Assembly: GCA_003952965.2 (NCBI GenBank)
Contig: CM025851.1
Coordinates: forward strand, 11,779,161 to 11,843,160
DNA length: 64,000 bases
Source of the DNA: Morella rubra
Lineage: Eukaryota; Streptophyta; Magnoliopsida; Fagales; Myricaceae
Reading direction: 5' to 3'
Part shown: positions 14,081-25,300 of the stretch, piece by piece
Position numbering within the stretch: the stretch's first letter is position 1
How the letters are laid out: each line of letters begins with the position of its first letter
Made by a program: the position numbers and the translations under genes
Notes under the pieces: model-generated
Told to the model about the DNA's origin: nothing
What the model saw: only the letters and a program-made list of their open reading frames with translations
Database searches by the model: none

Positions 14081-15723
14081 ATGCATCTATGGCCGTCGTT
14101 GACAATCAGGGATTCATTCAAGCTTGCATACCTGAGAAAGCTCGAATGGAACATAAGTCGGATGGAAAGAGAAAAGGGGCAGTCTTCAAACAATCAGAAA
14201 CTGTTGGATAAAGTAGAACCAGTTGCCAACGGGGAAGGAGCTGTGAAACCGAATTCAGAGACTCGTGGTGGGGTCCTTGTTGTATGCAAGGAGATGCTGA
14301 TGGTTCTCTCCTGTTGCTATTGCTGTTTCTGCTGTGGAGGTAATTGATCTCCGTATTACTTTTATGTTCGTTGTTTCGTGTGAATTTCTGTTTGGATTGA
14401 GGTTCTTCCATCTGGGTTCTCGTTATATGTGGTAACCTATTGGTTTTACATTTGGTCCCCTGTGATGGGTATTCCGTATTGGTTTGATCATCTTGTTGGT
14501 AAAATTTGAGCCAAAAACTTTGTTGGGAATTTGATTTTGGTTGTTTTTGACCATCGCCTTTGTCTATCTTCGCATGAGTTATGTATGATTCGTGGAGAAT
14601 TAATTGCCTCCAGGAATTGAAGACAAGAGAATGGGAAAGGATTTAAACTTTTGAAGTCCTGAGTAACGTGAGTTGGTGTAGCATATGTTCTAGAAAACTA
14701 TTTTTGATTTCCAAGAAAATTATCCAGTTTTACAACATCGTGTATGAGATCGGAGTTCTGAGGGGATGCAGCAGGTTGTAGGTTTTCATGTGATGTGACA
14801 TATTTGTCTATCAGAAAACGACACAACACTTTCACTGCATTGAGATAAGTTAAGGCTTCTATTTCTTGCGAAAATATGGGCTAACCTGGTTTTCTTCATA
14901 GATTTTTAGTTAATGTAGCTATTGCATGAACAAACATATAAAAACAACATAACACTTTCTTTGCATTTAGATAGCTTAAAGATTCTATTTCTTGCGGAAA
15001 TCTGGGACAAACCTGGTTTTGTTTGTAGATTTTTAATTAATGTAGCTTATTGCATGAACAAACATATTTCTGCTGGTGCCAATGAGCAATACCTCCCACC
15101 ACCATCTCCCCCCCTCCCCACCAGGAAATGAAAAGGAAAAGGAGAAAGAAAAAGGCCATTGTTTTTTTATTTTATTTTTCGTCCAGGTTGAACTCTTGGT
15201 GGTCTTAGATGTTGGGATAATATTTTAAGTTTTGATGGTTGTGTTACTTATTCCTGTTCTTGCCAATGGCTCTGCCGAAAATTGTCACAGTTCTTCTAAA
15301 TCTTTCTTTCTGTCACTCTGCAAATCAAATTATAATTTGGTGATACCACGTATTGGAGATGTTCCCAATAACTTGAAGGGAGTGCTCCATTTGGATACTT
15401 GCCTCTTGACAGTACCAATTTGAGTTGGCATGAGCTGAAGTTCAACTGTTTGTGTTACCAGTGAAAGCATCCCTCAAACTAATTGTCCATCTCACTCGTT
15501 GCATGTGATTATGACTTTTCCTGTCTATGTGCTACATAATTTGCTTCATAGGAAGTTCATGGATTTGCTGGAATTGGTTGTGGAATCGTCTAGCTTTCTG
15601 CAACTGCTTTTGCTTTTAGTTTCTTCATTTTTTTCCCTGTATCCAACGTTGATTGCATGTTTGTTAGTAATTTAAACGAGAGTTTTTCCCCTTTCAGCGT
15701 GTCTTGATGCAGAGGAGAATTGA
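14081..15723 (+). CDS. Small plant protein with Cys-rich C-terminal tail
   Basis: Two exons are inferred: 14081-14339 and 15698-15723 (26 nt), giving 94 aa. It starts MHLWPSLTIRDSFKLAYLRK, a positively charged, conserved-looking head. The middle is polar (about residues 30-65). The end is hydrophobic and Cys-rich (MLMVLSCCYCCFCCGACLDA then EEN), like the CYSTM-type membrane tails of small plant stress proteins. The exon-2 join is my inference: donor GAG|GTAATT and acceptor TTTCAG|CG preserve the frame and replace a read-through ending CCGGN-stop with GACLDAEEN-stop. A longer upstream ATG at 14045 is in frame, but the 14081 start gives the natural MHLWPS head. Function is unknown. Assignment to CYSTM proper is not certain, because the N-terminal part is unlike the short CYSTM proteins. 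Confidence 0.7.
14815..15067 (+). repeat. Tandem duplication, about 126 bp, in the intron
   Basis: Two adjacent copies (about 14815-14939 and 14940-15067) share CTATTTCTTGCG.AAAT, AACCTGGTTTT, TAGATTTTTA and TTGCATGAACAAACATAT. They lie inside the single intron of the Cys-rich-tail gene. Mismatches are scattered, so the event is not recent. Confidence 0.75.
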
Positions 15724-15832
15724 AGCAGTATTTGGCAGAGGATCTGGTAGTTGAACCTCTCCTGGAAACTAACAGGAGAATTGGAGCTGTATTTGGCAGA
15801 GCATTTGGTTGTTGAACCTCTCATGGAGCTAA
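15713..15832 (+). repeat. Tandem duplication spanning the stop codon, about 60 bp
   Basis: Copy 1 (15713-15771) contains the end of the reading frame, AGGAGAATTGAAGC, then TATTTGGCAGAG and GTTGAACCTCTC. Copy 2 (15774-15832) repeats the same order. In copy 2 the base triplet matching the TGA stop is TGG. The duplication lies in what should be the 3' UTR. Confidence 0.75.
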
Positions 15833-17353
15833 GAAGATTGTATATATTGGAAATTGGCTAACCATATTCTGTACAGGCTTTATTATCCATGCATTTACTT
15901 TCTGGTCCTTCTAAAGTTATACGCTTATATTTGAAAAACTAGGTATACCCTGCAGTTCTCTGTGGCATGTGAAGTTCCTTACAATGTTTTGAACTGAAAG
16001 GAACTTCATATGCATCATCTCCAGAAAATTTGCTTTTATGCATTTTAGCTCAATAACCTACCTAGGCTTTACTGATATAGATGTAAAGGCTGTCATTGGA
16101 TCCTACAGTATTATTATTTTTTCCTTAAATGTAGTTTTATCATTGTTTGCGTTTTATACTTTTTTTCTTGCAAAAAAGCATTTAACCTCTACTCAGTTCA
16201 TCTTATCTGATCAAGGTATTACTTGAAAGGGTAGACTATGAACTAGTTAATTGAAAAATGGTTAGAAATGTAACTTTGTAAGAACTCTTTCTTGGAGTTG
16301 TCTTGGAAAATTCAGAAGGTACTGATCCTAAGGTTTGCTTCTTTATGATCATGACGCATTGAGATTTTGGCAGTACCTGTCCGAAATCTGGTTAGAATTG
16401 TAGCACTCGAAAGTAGGATGGGTTTGAAGCAGACATTGTAGGCATAGAAAAGCGTAGATTCATAGACCTCCTTAGACCCTTTTCCTCAGAGAGGAAGCTA
16501 AAACAACCTGAAGACCATGGTGTCTTATGCTGCTTCAGGAAGATGCAGACATTCCTTATTGCCATGTTTCAGTCAACCAAATATCTCCCTTCAGTTGTAG
16601 GTAGTAGCTCTACTACGTCCCCACAGAAGAGAAGGATCCGGATCCATCTGGACCAAAAGAGCAGAAAAAGGAGACGACAAAAAATTGTACTAAGGTCTGA
16701 CAATGACCTTTGATCTGGAGGCACATAATGTCAAGCTGCTGTACGGGTTTAACGCGCGTTACAATGTCCCAAGTCAGACGAAAGTGCAGCGCATTCAACC
16801 TCTTTTGTATCATGAACGATAAAACGAACCCGACCTCACGATAAAAGCAAGAGATGGGTAGTTCCTCCGTGCCAACTACCTCTTGCCATATATCATTAAA
16901 GAACTCCAACCTCCCTCTTTACAACGCCCTTTTTAATGCCATTTAAAATTATGGAGTTCCACGCCTTAGAGATAGCGAAATCATACACCTTGCATGCTAA
17001 CATGGACATGGGAATCTAAGGTTATGTTTGGTTTAGTTTTAAAAAATTTTTTTATGTTTGTTTTTATTAAAAGTAATTAGATTTTTTTAGAATTGGTGAA
17101 AAATTTATTATAAATCGTTGAAGTTTGTAAAAAATTTTTGTTAAAAATTATTGAAATTTATAAAAAAAAATATTAAAATTTATGAAAAATAATTATAAAT
17201 TTTTTTTAAAATTAACCAAACATAGCCGAAGCAATTAAAAGAGCTTAACTGAAAGTGTAAACCGGATAGAATTAGTAACTGACGCCTACCATACCTCGAG
17301 GGTATTAGTGGGAGAGGGATTTAGAGGGATGAATCATTTTATATCGGCATAAT
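15833..17353. other. Intergenic, one MITE, no gene seen
   Basis: Non-coding sequence follows the Cys-rich-tail gene. A 98-codon minus-strand frame at 16613-16909 has no recognisable domain. An inverted-repeat element lies at 17022-17229. Confidence 0.5.
17022..17229. mobile_element. Tourist-like MITE
   Basis: The left end GGTTATGTTTGGTT is followed by TAGTTTTAAAAAATTTTT. The reverse complement of the right end reads GGCTATGTTTGGTT then AATTTTAAAAAAAATTT. Flanking triplets are TAA and GAA, close to the 3-bp target of PIF-Harbinger elements. The interior is A/T-rich and non-coding. Confidence 0.6.
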
Positions 17354-17862
17354 GATTTATGGAAAATTAGTTAAAAAGCTTATTTGCTCATCGTATTTCC
17401 AGAAGATTTATTTTCATACTAATTAAAGATTAGTGATATGATCGAGGAAAGACGAAATCATAGGGCCCCTTGGACCACAAGTCCATCAAGAGAAAACGTC
17501 TGCCCCAGTGGAAGCTTTGAATAGTTCAACGCTCTCAATCTGATCTCGTTCGATCTCCCAGTGCCATTCTATCAAACAGTTGCTCCCCCGGGCGCACCTA
17601 AAAATTATATATGGAAAAGTGGTTAAAATAATTTATTTGCTCATCGTATTTCCAGAAGATTTATTTTCATACTAATTAAAGATTCTAGTGATATGATCGA
17701 GGAAAGACGAAATCATAGGGCCCCTTGGACCACAAGGCCCATCAAGATAAAACGTCTTGCCCCAGTGGAAGCAGTAAATAGTTCAACGCTCTTAACAGTC
17801 TGATCTCGTTCGTTCTCAGTGCCATTTCATCAAACAGTTCCTCCCCGGGCCCTGCACCCAAA
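17354..17862 (+). repeat. Tandem duplication of about 250 bp upstream of the hydrolase
   Basis: Copy 1 is about 17354-17602 and copy 2 about 17606-17862. Shared blocks include TTTGCTCATCGTATTTCCAG, GATATGATCGAGGAAAGACG, ATAGGGCCCCTTGGACCACA, GCCCCAGTGGAAGC and CAAACAGTT.CTCC. Copy 2 runs to within 10 bp of the start codon, so the promoter or leader, but not the coding region, was duplicated. Copy 2 also contains TATATATGG near 17605, absent from copy 1. Confidence 0.85.
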
Positions 17863-17871
17863 GCAAGGAGA

Positions 17872-18855
17872 ATGGCGCACCCAATCTCGGAGGCAAACGA
17901 GCTGAGTCCCTTCGGCTCACTCACTCAGGAAGAGTTCTACGCTCGCCACTCGGTGAGCCACAGCTCTGAGTACATCACCAACTCCAGGGGCCTCAAGCTC
18001 TTCACCCAGTGGTGGACCCCACTACCCCCCACCCAGCCCGTCGGAATCATAGCCTTTGTCCACGGATTCACCGGCGAGTCCAGCTGGTTCCTTCAACTCA
18101 CCGCCGTGTTCTTCACCAAAGCCGGCTACATCACCTGCGCCATCGACCACCAGGGTCACGGCTTCTCCGACGGCCTCATTACCCACATCCCCGACATCAA
18201 CCCCGTCGTCGACGACTGTATCTCCTTCTTCGACGCCTTCCGCGCTCGCTACCCGCCGACCTTGCCCTCTTTCCTGTACTCCGAATCCCTCGGAGGCGCG
18301 ATCGCCCTCCTCATCACTCTACGCAAAGACCGTGTGGGGCCCGCCTGGGAGGGCGTCATCCTCAACGGCGCCATGTGCGGGATCAGCGCCAAGTTCAAGC
18401 CGCCGTGGCCGTTGGAGCACTTTCTCTCCTTTGTCGCCGCCGTGGTTCCCACGTGGCGCGTAGTGCCCACACGGGGTAACATAGTGGAGGTGTCCTTCAA
18501 GGAGGAGTGGAAGCGGAAGCTGGCGATGGCGTGTCCGAGGAGGACTGTGGCGAGGCCACGCGCGGGTACGGCGAATGAGCTGGTGAGAATATGCAATGAG
18601 CTGCAGGGAAGGTTCGAGGAAGTGCAAGTGCCGTTGCTGATAATTCACGGCGGCGAGGACAAGGTGTGCGACCCGGCGTGCGCGGAGGACCTGTACAAAC
18701 GGGCCGCGAGTAAGGATAAGACGCTCAAGATTTACCCTGGCTTGTGGCACCAGTTGATTGGTGAAAATAAGGAAAATGTGGACCTGGTTTTCGGGGACAT
18801 GTTGGAATGGCTTCGGAGCCGGGCCAAACCCGCCGTTGGAGACGTTGGCGCGTAG
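17872..18855 (+). CDS. MAGL-like alpha/beta hydrolase (monoacylglycerol lipase family), intronless
   Basis: 327 aa, single exon, notably GC-rich compared with its surroundings. The fold is the Hydrolase_4 type shared by plant monoacylglycerol lipases and caffeoylshikimate esterase. It likely hydrolyses monoacylglycerols, lysophospholipids or related esters, probably in the cytosol or at membranes, since no signal peptide is seen. The oxyanion loop is HGFTGESSW (residues 64-72). The catalytic triad by position is S139, D263 (HGGEDKVCDP) and H293 (GLWHQLIG). IDHQGHGFSDG (91-101) is the usual second strand motif. The nucleophile elbow reads Y-S-E-S-L-G-G, so the first Gly of the usual G-x-S-x-G is Ser. 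I do not know if this is normal for its subfamily. A candidate polyadenylation signal AATAAA lies at 18977. The substrate cannot be deduced. Confidence 0.92.
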   Translation: MAHPISEANELSPFGSLTQEEFYARHSVSHSSEYITNSRGLKLFTQWWTPLPPTQPVGIIAFVHGFTGESSWFLQLTAVFFTKAGYITCAIDHQGHGFSDGLITHIPDINPVVDDCISFFDAFRARYPPTLPSFLYSESLGGAIALLITLRKDRVGPAWEGVILNGAMCGISAKFKPPWPLEHFLSFVAAVVPTWRVVPTRGNIVEVSFKEEWKRKLAMACPRRTVARPRAGTANELVRICNELQGRFEEVQVPLLIIHGGEDKVCDPACAEDLYKRAASKDKTLKIYPGLWHQLIGENKENVDLVFGDMLEWLRSRAKPAVGDVGA

Positions 18856-19033
18856 CTGACGAGATCGTTGGAGATAACGTGATAGTATTAAGGTTTGTAG
18901 AGTTGGCAGGTACAAGCCGGTTTATTACCAACCAATGATACATGCCTTATGGCTGGAAGTCTGTTGTCAAGCAAGAAATAAATATCGGGTCAATTTATTG
19001 TATTAGCTTTTTCGGGCCCTATTAGTGTTTGGT

Positions 19034-19090
19034 AATTAAGTGACCATTTCTGATAAAAAAAAACAAAACAAAAATTAAGTGACCATTTCT
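19034..19090 (+). repeat. A-rich insertion flanked by 18-bp direct repeats (scar 5)
   Basis: AATTAAGTGACCATTTCT is present at 19034-19051 and, identically, at 19073-19090. Only a 21-nt insert separates them: GAT, nine A, C, four A, C and A again. This is the longest perfect flanking repeat of its kind in the window. Confidence 0.75.
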
Positions 19091-20944
19091 TCTGATCGAC
19101 GGTTACTCCGATAATATTATAAGATTAGGGGAGATGACGAATAACGGAAGAAATTAATACTCATATATATTATCTGTTCTAATCAATGGTTTAAATTGAG
19201 ACACATCATCTGTTGTTGATTGTTGATTAATGCATCAACCACTTGATGGTACGTTTGCTGTCCGGGACACGAAAAGGTCATATTAGGTTTTCTAGATATT
19301 TGTAACTGGGCCTTCTCCGTGGCTCTTTAGACTTAGGGAGCATACAATGATTCATTTTGGACCAAGGCTGACCCCCAAAAATCAATGTATAAATTGGAGC
19401 AACGTTCTTAGAAATTATTGGGAGACATTAGGGATGTCCAATTTAGGTATAATATCATAATTAAATTTTAAAGATTTAATATGATATTATAGTTATCACG
19501 ATATCAAATTTTTAATATTATTATCAAGATTCAAATTTAAATGAAGGAATATTTTTCTATTATGTTTTGTATTATCTCTATAAATAGAGATCTTCAATTT
19601 GTAATATGTATGCACTCATAATACAAGATACAACTATAGAGAGCTTTCATAATGGATAACCACTTAAAAATCTCATCTCTTATTACTATTTATCTCAAAT
19701 CTTCGTTCTAACCATTTTCTTCTCTTAGAAATTACCATTTGAATCCCTAATGTTATTGTCGTGGATTGCTAATTGCTTGCCAACTAACACTTTTTAGTCC
19801 TTGCCTTTTCACATGTCTAATATCACAACTTTTGTCATATTACTTCTTTAAACTATAAAAATTCATTAATACGCGTAGTCTCGTAAGATCGAGCTATCCA
19901 AATTGTGTAATGATGAAACCATGGTTAATTGGTCTATCATAAAAATCTATTGGACTAAAAATCTTAGAAAGCTAGACTTAAAGTCCAACATTTTGGATGG
20001 ATTGAAAGGTCTAAAATCTCATTCTTTCTTCCTGCAAGTAAAATACTCTAGAACTCAAAGTCCTTCTTGTAGGGAGATTTCTTCGATGTCATTGTCAGTC
20101 ACCATTCTCTAATATCTTTTATTTTCTGGTTTTTGTTATCAGTGAGAAAGTTTGAGAGAGAATTGTGCGTACCTTTTTCCTTCTTCATTTTTCTTTACTT
20201 ATACCCTATTTTCATTGTTTAGGCCAAGGGCTTTGCTAGGCTTCGGCCTTATTGTTCCTCTGGGCCGTATCATCATTTAAACTATTTCTGTCCTATCTAC
20301 CATCTATCGAAGGTTGGCGTTGTCAGAATTGGTCTTTTTCAGGACAATTCGAATCGACTGCCTTTTTCTCTTTCTTGTCCATATTTTCGTCCGTTCGTCA
20401 GTAAACAGAAAATAATCATAATTTCTTATGTTAGCTTCTTTACCCAATAAAAGTATGTATGTCAGTTCCTTTTACGGACCTCCAATTACCATGGTGCACA
20501 TACTACATCAAATGGGCTAACCATTGCTCCATTATTTTGGGCCTCAGGTTATGGACTTTTGTAATAAGGGAAAATTCCTCCTCCACCATGTAATGTAATT
20601 TATTTTTCACTCAATTGAAGGATCTAATCAAAGAGTATAAAGTGATAAATTTTGATAATTTAAGATTACAATATTACCAAATTAATAATTTGAACCTTTA
20701 TTAGCTCCATAATTTGAACACGAAAATAAAGTTTTTTCAAGAAGAAAAAATATATCAGAAATCTTAAGAAAGCCATAAAGCATTCGCACATGACTCCACG
20801 TTTGCAAATCAAAATTTTATGGGATTTTGAGAATATTGTGAAAATTGAAATAAATTAGAGTTTTATTGAATTTTGAATGTTACTCGGTGAAAAAGTGAAA
20901 AAAAAAATGAAGGGCGAGATGATTTGAATGATTTTTTTTTTTTT

Positions 20945-21110
20945 AATTTATTGTAATAAAAAGAGATAATTTGATGGGGAAATATGATTTTAAAGTATTT
21001 TCTTGATCAAAATATGATTTTCTTGAATTTTTTTTATATTTATTGTAATAAAAATAGATAATTTGACAAGAAAATATGATTTTAAAGTATTTTCTGGATC
21101 ACAATTTTGA
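20945..21110 (+). repeat. Tandem repeat, about 90-bp unit, two copies
   Basis: TTTATTGTAATAAAAAGAGA near 20948 and TTTATTGTAATAAAAATAGA near 21038 each continue with TAATTTGA, GAAATATGAT or AAAATATGAT, and TTTTAAAGTATTTTCT. It is A/T-rich and non-coding. Confidence 0.65.
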
Positions 21111-21384
21111 ATTAATTATTAAAAAAAATTTCAAATATTTTGGATTTGCAAATACTAAAGTAGCCCAGTCGAAAATCTTGTTTATGTATCACTGCTATAT
21201 TACCACAATCCACCTGGAATTCAGCTTTCGTTCGAGAATCAACAAGCGCCAAATAATGATGCTAAATGGTCATTCGCAGGTGGTTCTTGATGTCTGAAAC
21301 GGATCTCGGAAAACATACGAAAGGCCATTGGTTACAGTTCCCCGGTTGCTAAATGTGCAGGAAAGGCTATGTTTTCTAACGAGT

Positions 21385-21435
21385 GCAATTTGGTATCTTT
21401 TTTTTTTTTTTTTTTAAGCGCAATTTGGTATCTTT
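21385..21435 (-). repeat. Poly(T) insertion flanked by 16-bp direct repeats (scar 6)
   Basis: GCAATTTGGTATCTTT occurs at 21385-21400 and again at 21420-21435, identical over 16 bp. The insert is about 15 T followed by AAGC. On the minus strand this reads GCTT, an A-tail, then the repeat starting AAAGATACC. Confidence 0.75.
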
Positions 21436-22373
21436 CAAACGCATACGTGAGTATACAAGAAGATTCGCATCTGGTACTACTATTAAGCTAAGTGGCGCCT
21501 GGTGGCCGGGTAGAGTAATAGAACTAAGCATGTGTTTTTTCAAAGATGCTCTGGGTTTTGGTGGTCTTGGATGTGTCATGGTAATACATTCCGAAGCTAT
21601 GGGTCATCGGCCTATCGAATTGATGCACTATCTCCACTATGCCACCGGTTGGCTCTACAACTTCCATTCGTCGTCGTCTGCTTTCCTTTTCTGGGGATCA
21701 TTTCGGCTTGTTATCCTTTATGGATTCTTTGCCCTTTGTGGGCTCTCCATCACTTGTGGGTTTATGTAAGGCCTGTTGGTCTCTCTGTTTGTTGGCTCGT
21801 CACTTCTATAAAGGATCTGACTAACTCTTTTGAGCGTGTAACTAAAGTGAGAGGTCAGTTTAATCTTCTTGATTATTAATTAATGTGCTTTTTTTTATTA
21901 AAAAAACACTCATTGTAAAAAAAAAAAAAAAAAAAAAAAAAGGATTTTGAGACTCATTTCAAAAAATCTAAAACAAAGCATGTGATACTGGAGCACGAGC
22001 TACACAACCTTCACACATTCTATATTAGAGAGAGAGAGAGAGAACCATGTACCATCCTATATTAATATGTCAGTTTATTGGTATTTATGTTAAACTTTGT
22101 TCTTTGTCGCCTTTTGTTCTAAAGAACTGGTCAACTGGATCATCCACTTTTAGTGGGACGGATGAGAAGAGAGAGATTGCATACCCACATTGGAAAATTC
22201 TACCAAACTTAAAGATTGTTTCTCTGCTTGTTTTCTCTTCTACTGTTCCTTCCAAGGATCGGCCATTATTATTTCTGTTCCAACAGGTATCAACAGACCT
22301 TGGTTTCCTAAGTTTAACGTCGACAAAGCTGCGTAGTGTGACATTTCCTTCCTTCCATTCTTTTCTAGCTAGA

Positions 22374-25300
22374 ATGGATGAGTTTTTTGGTGGGATGGAT
22401 GATCGATTAAGGGTTTCTGTAACAGATTCGACTATGATGTCGATTGTGTATCATGCGATGGATAAAGCACACGAGAAAGTGAAATCCAAAGCAGGGATAG
22501 TCGAGCGCTTGAATGAGATGTCGAAGTTCTATGAGTTGGCTGTAATGCAGCTAGAGGGGTGTCTGAAGTTTGTGCAACAAGAGACCGGCAGCTGCATTCT
22601 TGAAAGCAGTTGCGAGGAAGTACTCGCAGACTTGAAAGAAATTAGAGACCGCCTTCAAGGACGTCTGGAGGAGTCGGAGCTAGCCATATCAGATAAGGAC
22701 AGAGAGCTAACAGAAAGAGTCGAAAATGAAATGAAGCTTAGGCAGGCGTTAGAGATGAAAGAAAGAGAATTGGTTTTTTTGCGCGCAAACCTTGAAATTG
22801 AAAGAAAAAAAAGTGAGGGCATTGAGGAGTTTGTTCTTGGCAACCGGGTTGATCAAGATAGAGATGGTGAATTTTCTGAACTAAAGAACTCGGTGGATCA
22901 ACAGGTATGGAACATCAAACAGAAACTAGGGCCTGATTATAAAGTAATAGATGAAGAAAGAAATAGAGGTATTGACAACAAAAAGATTGAGCAAATGGGA
23001 CTGGACATAGATATGCTGAAGGAAACTTTAGATCTTGCTTTTCAGAAGATGCAGAACGCCATATTTTTGTCTCAGATCGGGCCAATAGGGCAGCAATGGA
23101 GGTGGACTATAGAGAAAGATACAATCTCCCTATTGATTAGAGGCTTAATGAGGAGTTACAATGAGAGTTTTGACGAAAAAGTGAGGGAGAAAGAGAAGCA
23201 AGTTCTCACTGGCTTGACCAAGCATTGGTCAGATGTGATGAATGGAATTGCAAGCTTGCGTCGTGAACTTGAGCCGCTTTGCAGTGAAAATGATTTGAAG
23301 GCAGACAATGTTAAGAACCCTGTTACTTCAGCCCCTTCATCAATTTCTGGATGGAAGATTTCTCAAGAAGCAAGAGAAAGGTCTTCACCCGAAGATGGTA
23401 ATTGCAACATCACTGAAAAATCATCCCTGAAGGTTGAAGAGGTATCTAGCGAGGAAGAGCTTATAGAGAGGGAACAACAGGACGATGGAATCCACGATGT
23501 TGCTCAAATGGTAAAGAGTCATGACTCGAGTTTTCCGAGAAAAAGTGAAGAGATGAATCGCTTGAAGCAAGAAATCTTCCAAGAACAGAGATGTTTGACT
23601 TTCAGGAGAGAAAAAGACTCTCTAAAACTGAAAAGAAGGATCCAAGATATTGTTGTGAGATTGGACAATTTAATGGAGTGGAATGCTAAGCTGGAAAAAA
23701 CTTTTGGCGACCATATATCCATGCACGGGGATGAAAATTTTATTGAGAAGAGGGTATCGCAAATTGATCAGGGCCTTGATACTTTAGTAGATGTCTGGGA
23801 CAAGATCGATGATGTTTCAGTTTCTTATTCAGTGAGTGAAGACCAACAAAATGAGATAAGGATGCTAAGGGAAGAAAAAGAAGACGCAAATTTGCAAACC
23901 ATGGTAATAGAGGAGACATATGTAATACTTATCGAAGGTTTGGCGAAAGAATTTTATGTCGAGTTATGTGATCATGATCTAGAGTGCTTAATACGTGAAG
24001 GTATATATAGAGAGTTTTTAGCCGAAACGGTGAGACAGTGGGATGAGAAGTTTGGAACCAACAAAATCGATGCCCAAACCAGTGAAGAGATATATTCCAC
24101 TGTCCTTAGCGAGACATTGAAAGATTATGGCTCATCTCATGACTTTGCATTGTGGAACTCTCAAGATATCAGGGCCGAAAGTAATATTGTGGAAGATTCA
24201 ACATACGGTAACGAACTAGGTAGAGTAGAGGGAGCTGTAAGAGAGGATATTTGCACAGCTTTCTTGCGGCAAATGCTCAAAGAATGGAACGAAAGCACAG
24301 AAGTTTATGACGCTGAAAGACTGACTAGAGAAGAAATATATAGGGTTGTCTTTGGTGAAAGCATCAGAAGTGGTGTTTACTCTGCCAGTTCTGCATTAAG
24401 TCAATGTCAAAAGGTCGAACTTCCTGACAATTTTCTCAATGGCTTCCCAGCTGCTACAGGTGAGTGTTTCCGAAGTGCACAAAATCTTGAAAGCGAAGAA
24501 GTGTCTGTTCTTTTATTTAGGGAGATGTTGAAGGAATTGAAGATGCAGATAGATGGTTATAAGTTGCAGAGTCTAATTAGGGACGATATATATCAGTTTG
24601 TCATTGTCGAGGCAGTTAAAGATGCCTCTATCTTGTTTAGAAAAGCTGAGTCCGGAATTGAAGACAATATCTTGGGAGACATGCTCTATGCTAACAAGTC
24701 AAACAATGATGATTCAGAGGATAGAGAAGAGGAGAATATAATTCAGAAACCAGATTCTCTACCACGAGGTTTTCAGGTGGAGGAAGATATGTTGTCAAGT
24801 GAAAGTTCTGAATTAGAGGAATACTCTGCACGCACTGACTTTTTGGAAATGAAAAGTGAAGAGAGGGAAGAGCACAAGATATTTGAAGAGCTGCCAATTG
24901 ATGAGGAACAGACTTTCAGTTCAGTATGCAGCAACCTAGGGAAGTCATTGCAGCATTTGGTCATGAGTAAGGCACTATTAAGTGAGCTAGGCTGCAGTTT
25001 AGGCATTAGTACTGTTGGAGATGTACACACAGTGTATGATCAAATGACTCCTATACTATGTGTTACACATGGAGGACCCTCATTTCACGGATTAAAATAT
25101 AGCGAAGACAGGCAACTAAACGCATCTGATTCTGATTCTATATCCTCTTCTCTCAAGGGATTTCTACAAGTACTTGCCGATTTCGAACTTACAGTACTTG
25201 ATAAATTGGAAAATGGCATATTGAGGTACTTCACTTGTAAATATATAGCCCTAACTTTCACAAAACCAGATGTGCTTTGTATGTCTCATTAGACTGCTGT

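Larger units (their letters stand above)
18856..22373. other. Intergenic, A/T-rich; upstream region of WAP
   Basis: No gene is recognised. The stretch holds two homopolymer insertions with direct repeats (19034-19090 and 21385-21435), a 90-bp tandem repeat and long A- and T-runs (about 21918-21941). The last part contains a (GA)n run at 22028-22042 and an open frame continuous with WAP from 22047. A splice acceptor-like TTTTCTAG just before the ATG suggests that a 5' UTR intron may end there. Confidence 0.5.

Noticed and set aside
16613-16909. 98-codon minus-strand open frame in the intergenic region
   Set aside because: It looks protein-like in places but has no family match or gene context.
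19430-19800. LTR-like look: A/T-rich sequence with CTATAAATAGAGATC and a downstream run-off
   Set aside because: No matching second end, target duplication, primer site or internal region was found, so an old solo LTR is only a guess.
21918-21941. A25 run as a tenth scar
   Set aside because: Only a 7-bp ACTCATT is shared by the flanks, too short to separate from chance.
22047-22373. 109 codons in frame upstream of the WAP start
   Set aside because: The composition does not look conserved, a (GA)n run and acceptor-like sequence lie here, and the family head begins at 22374.
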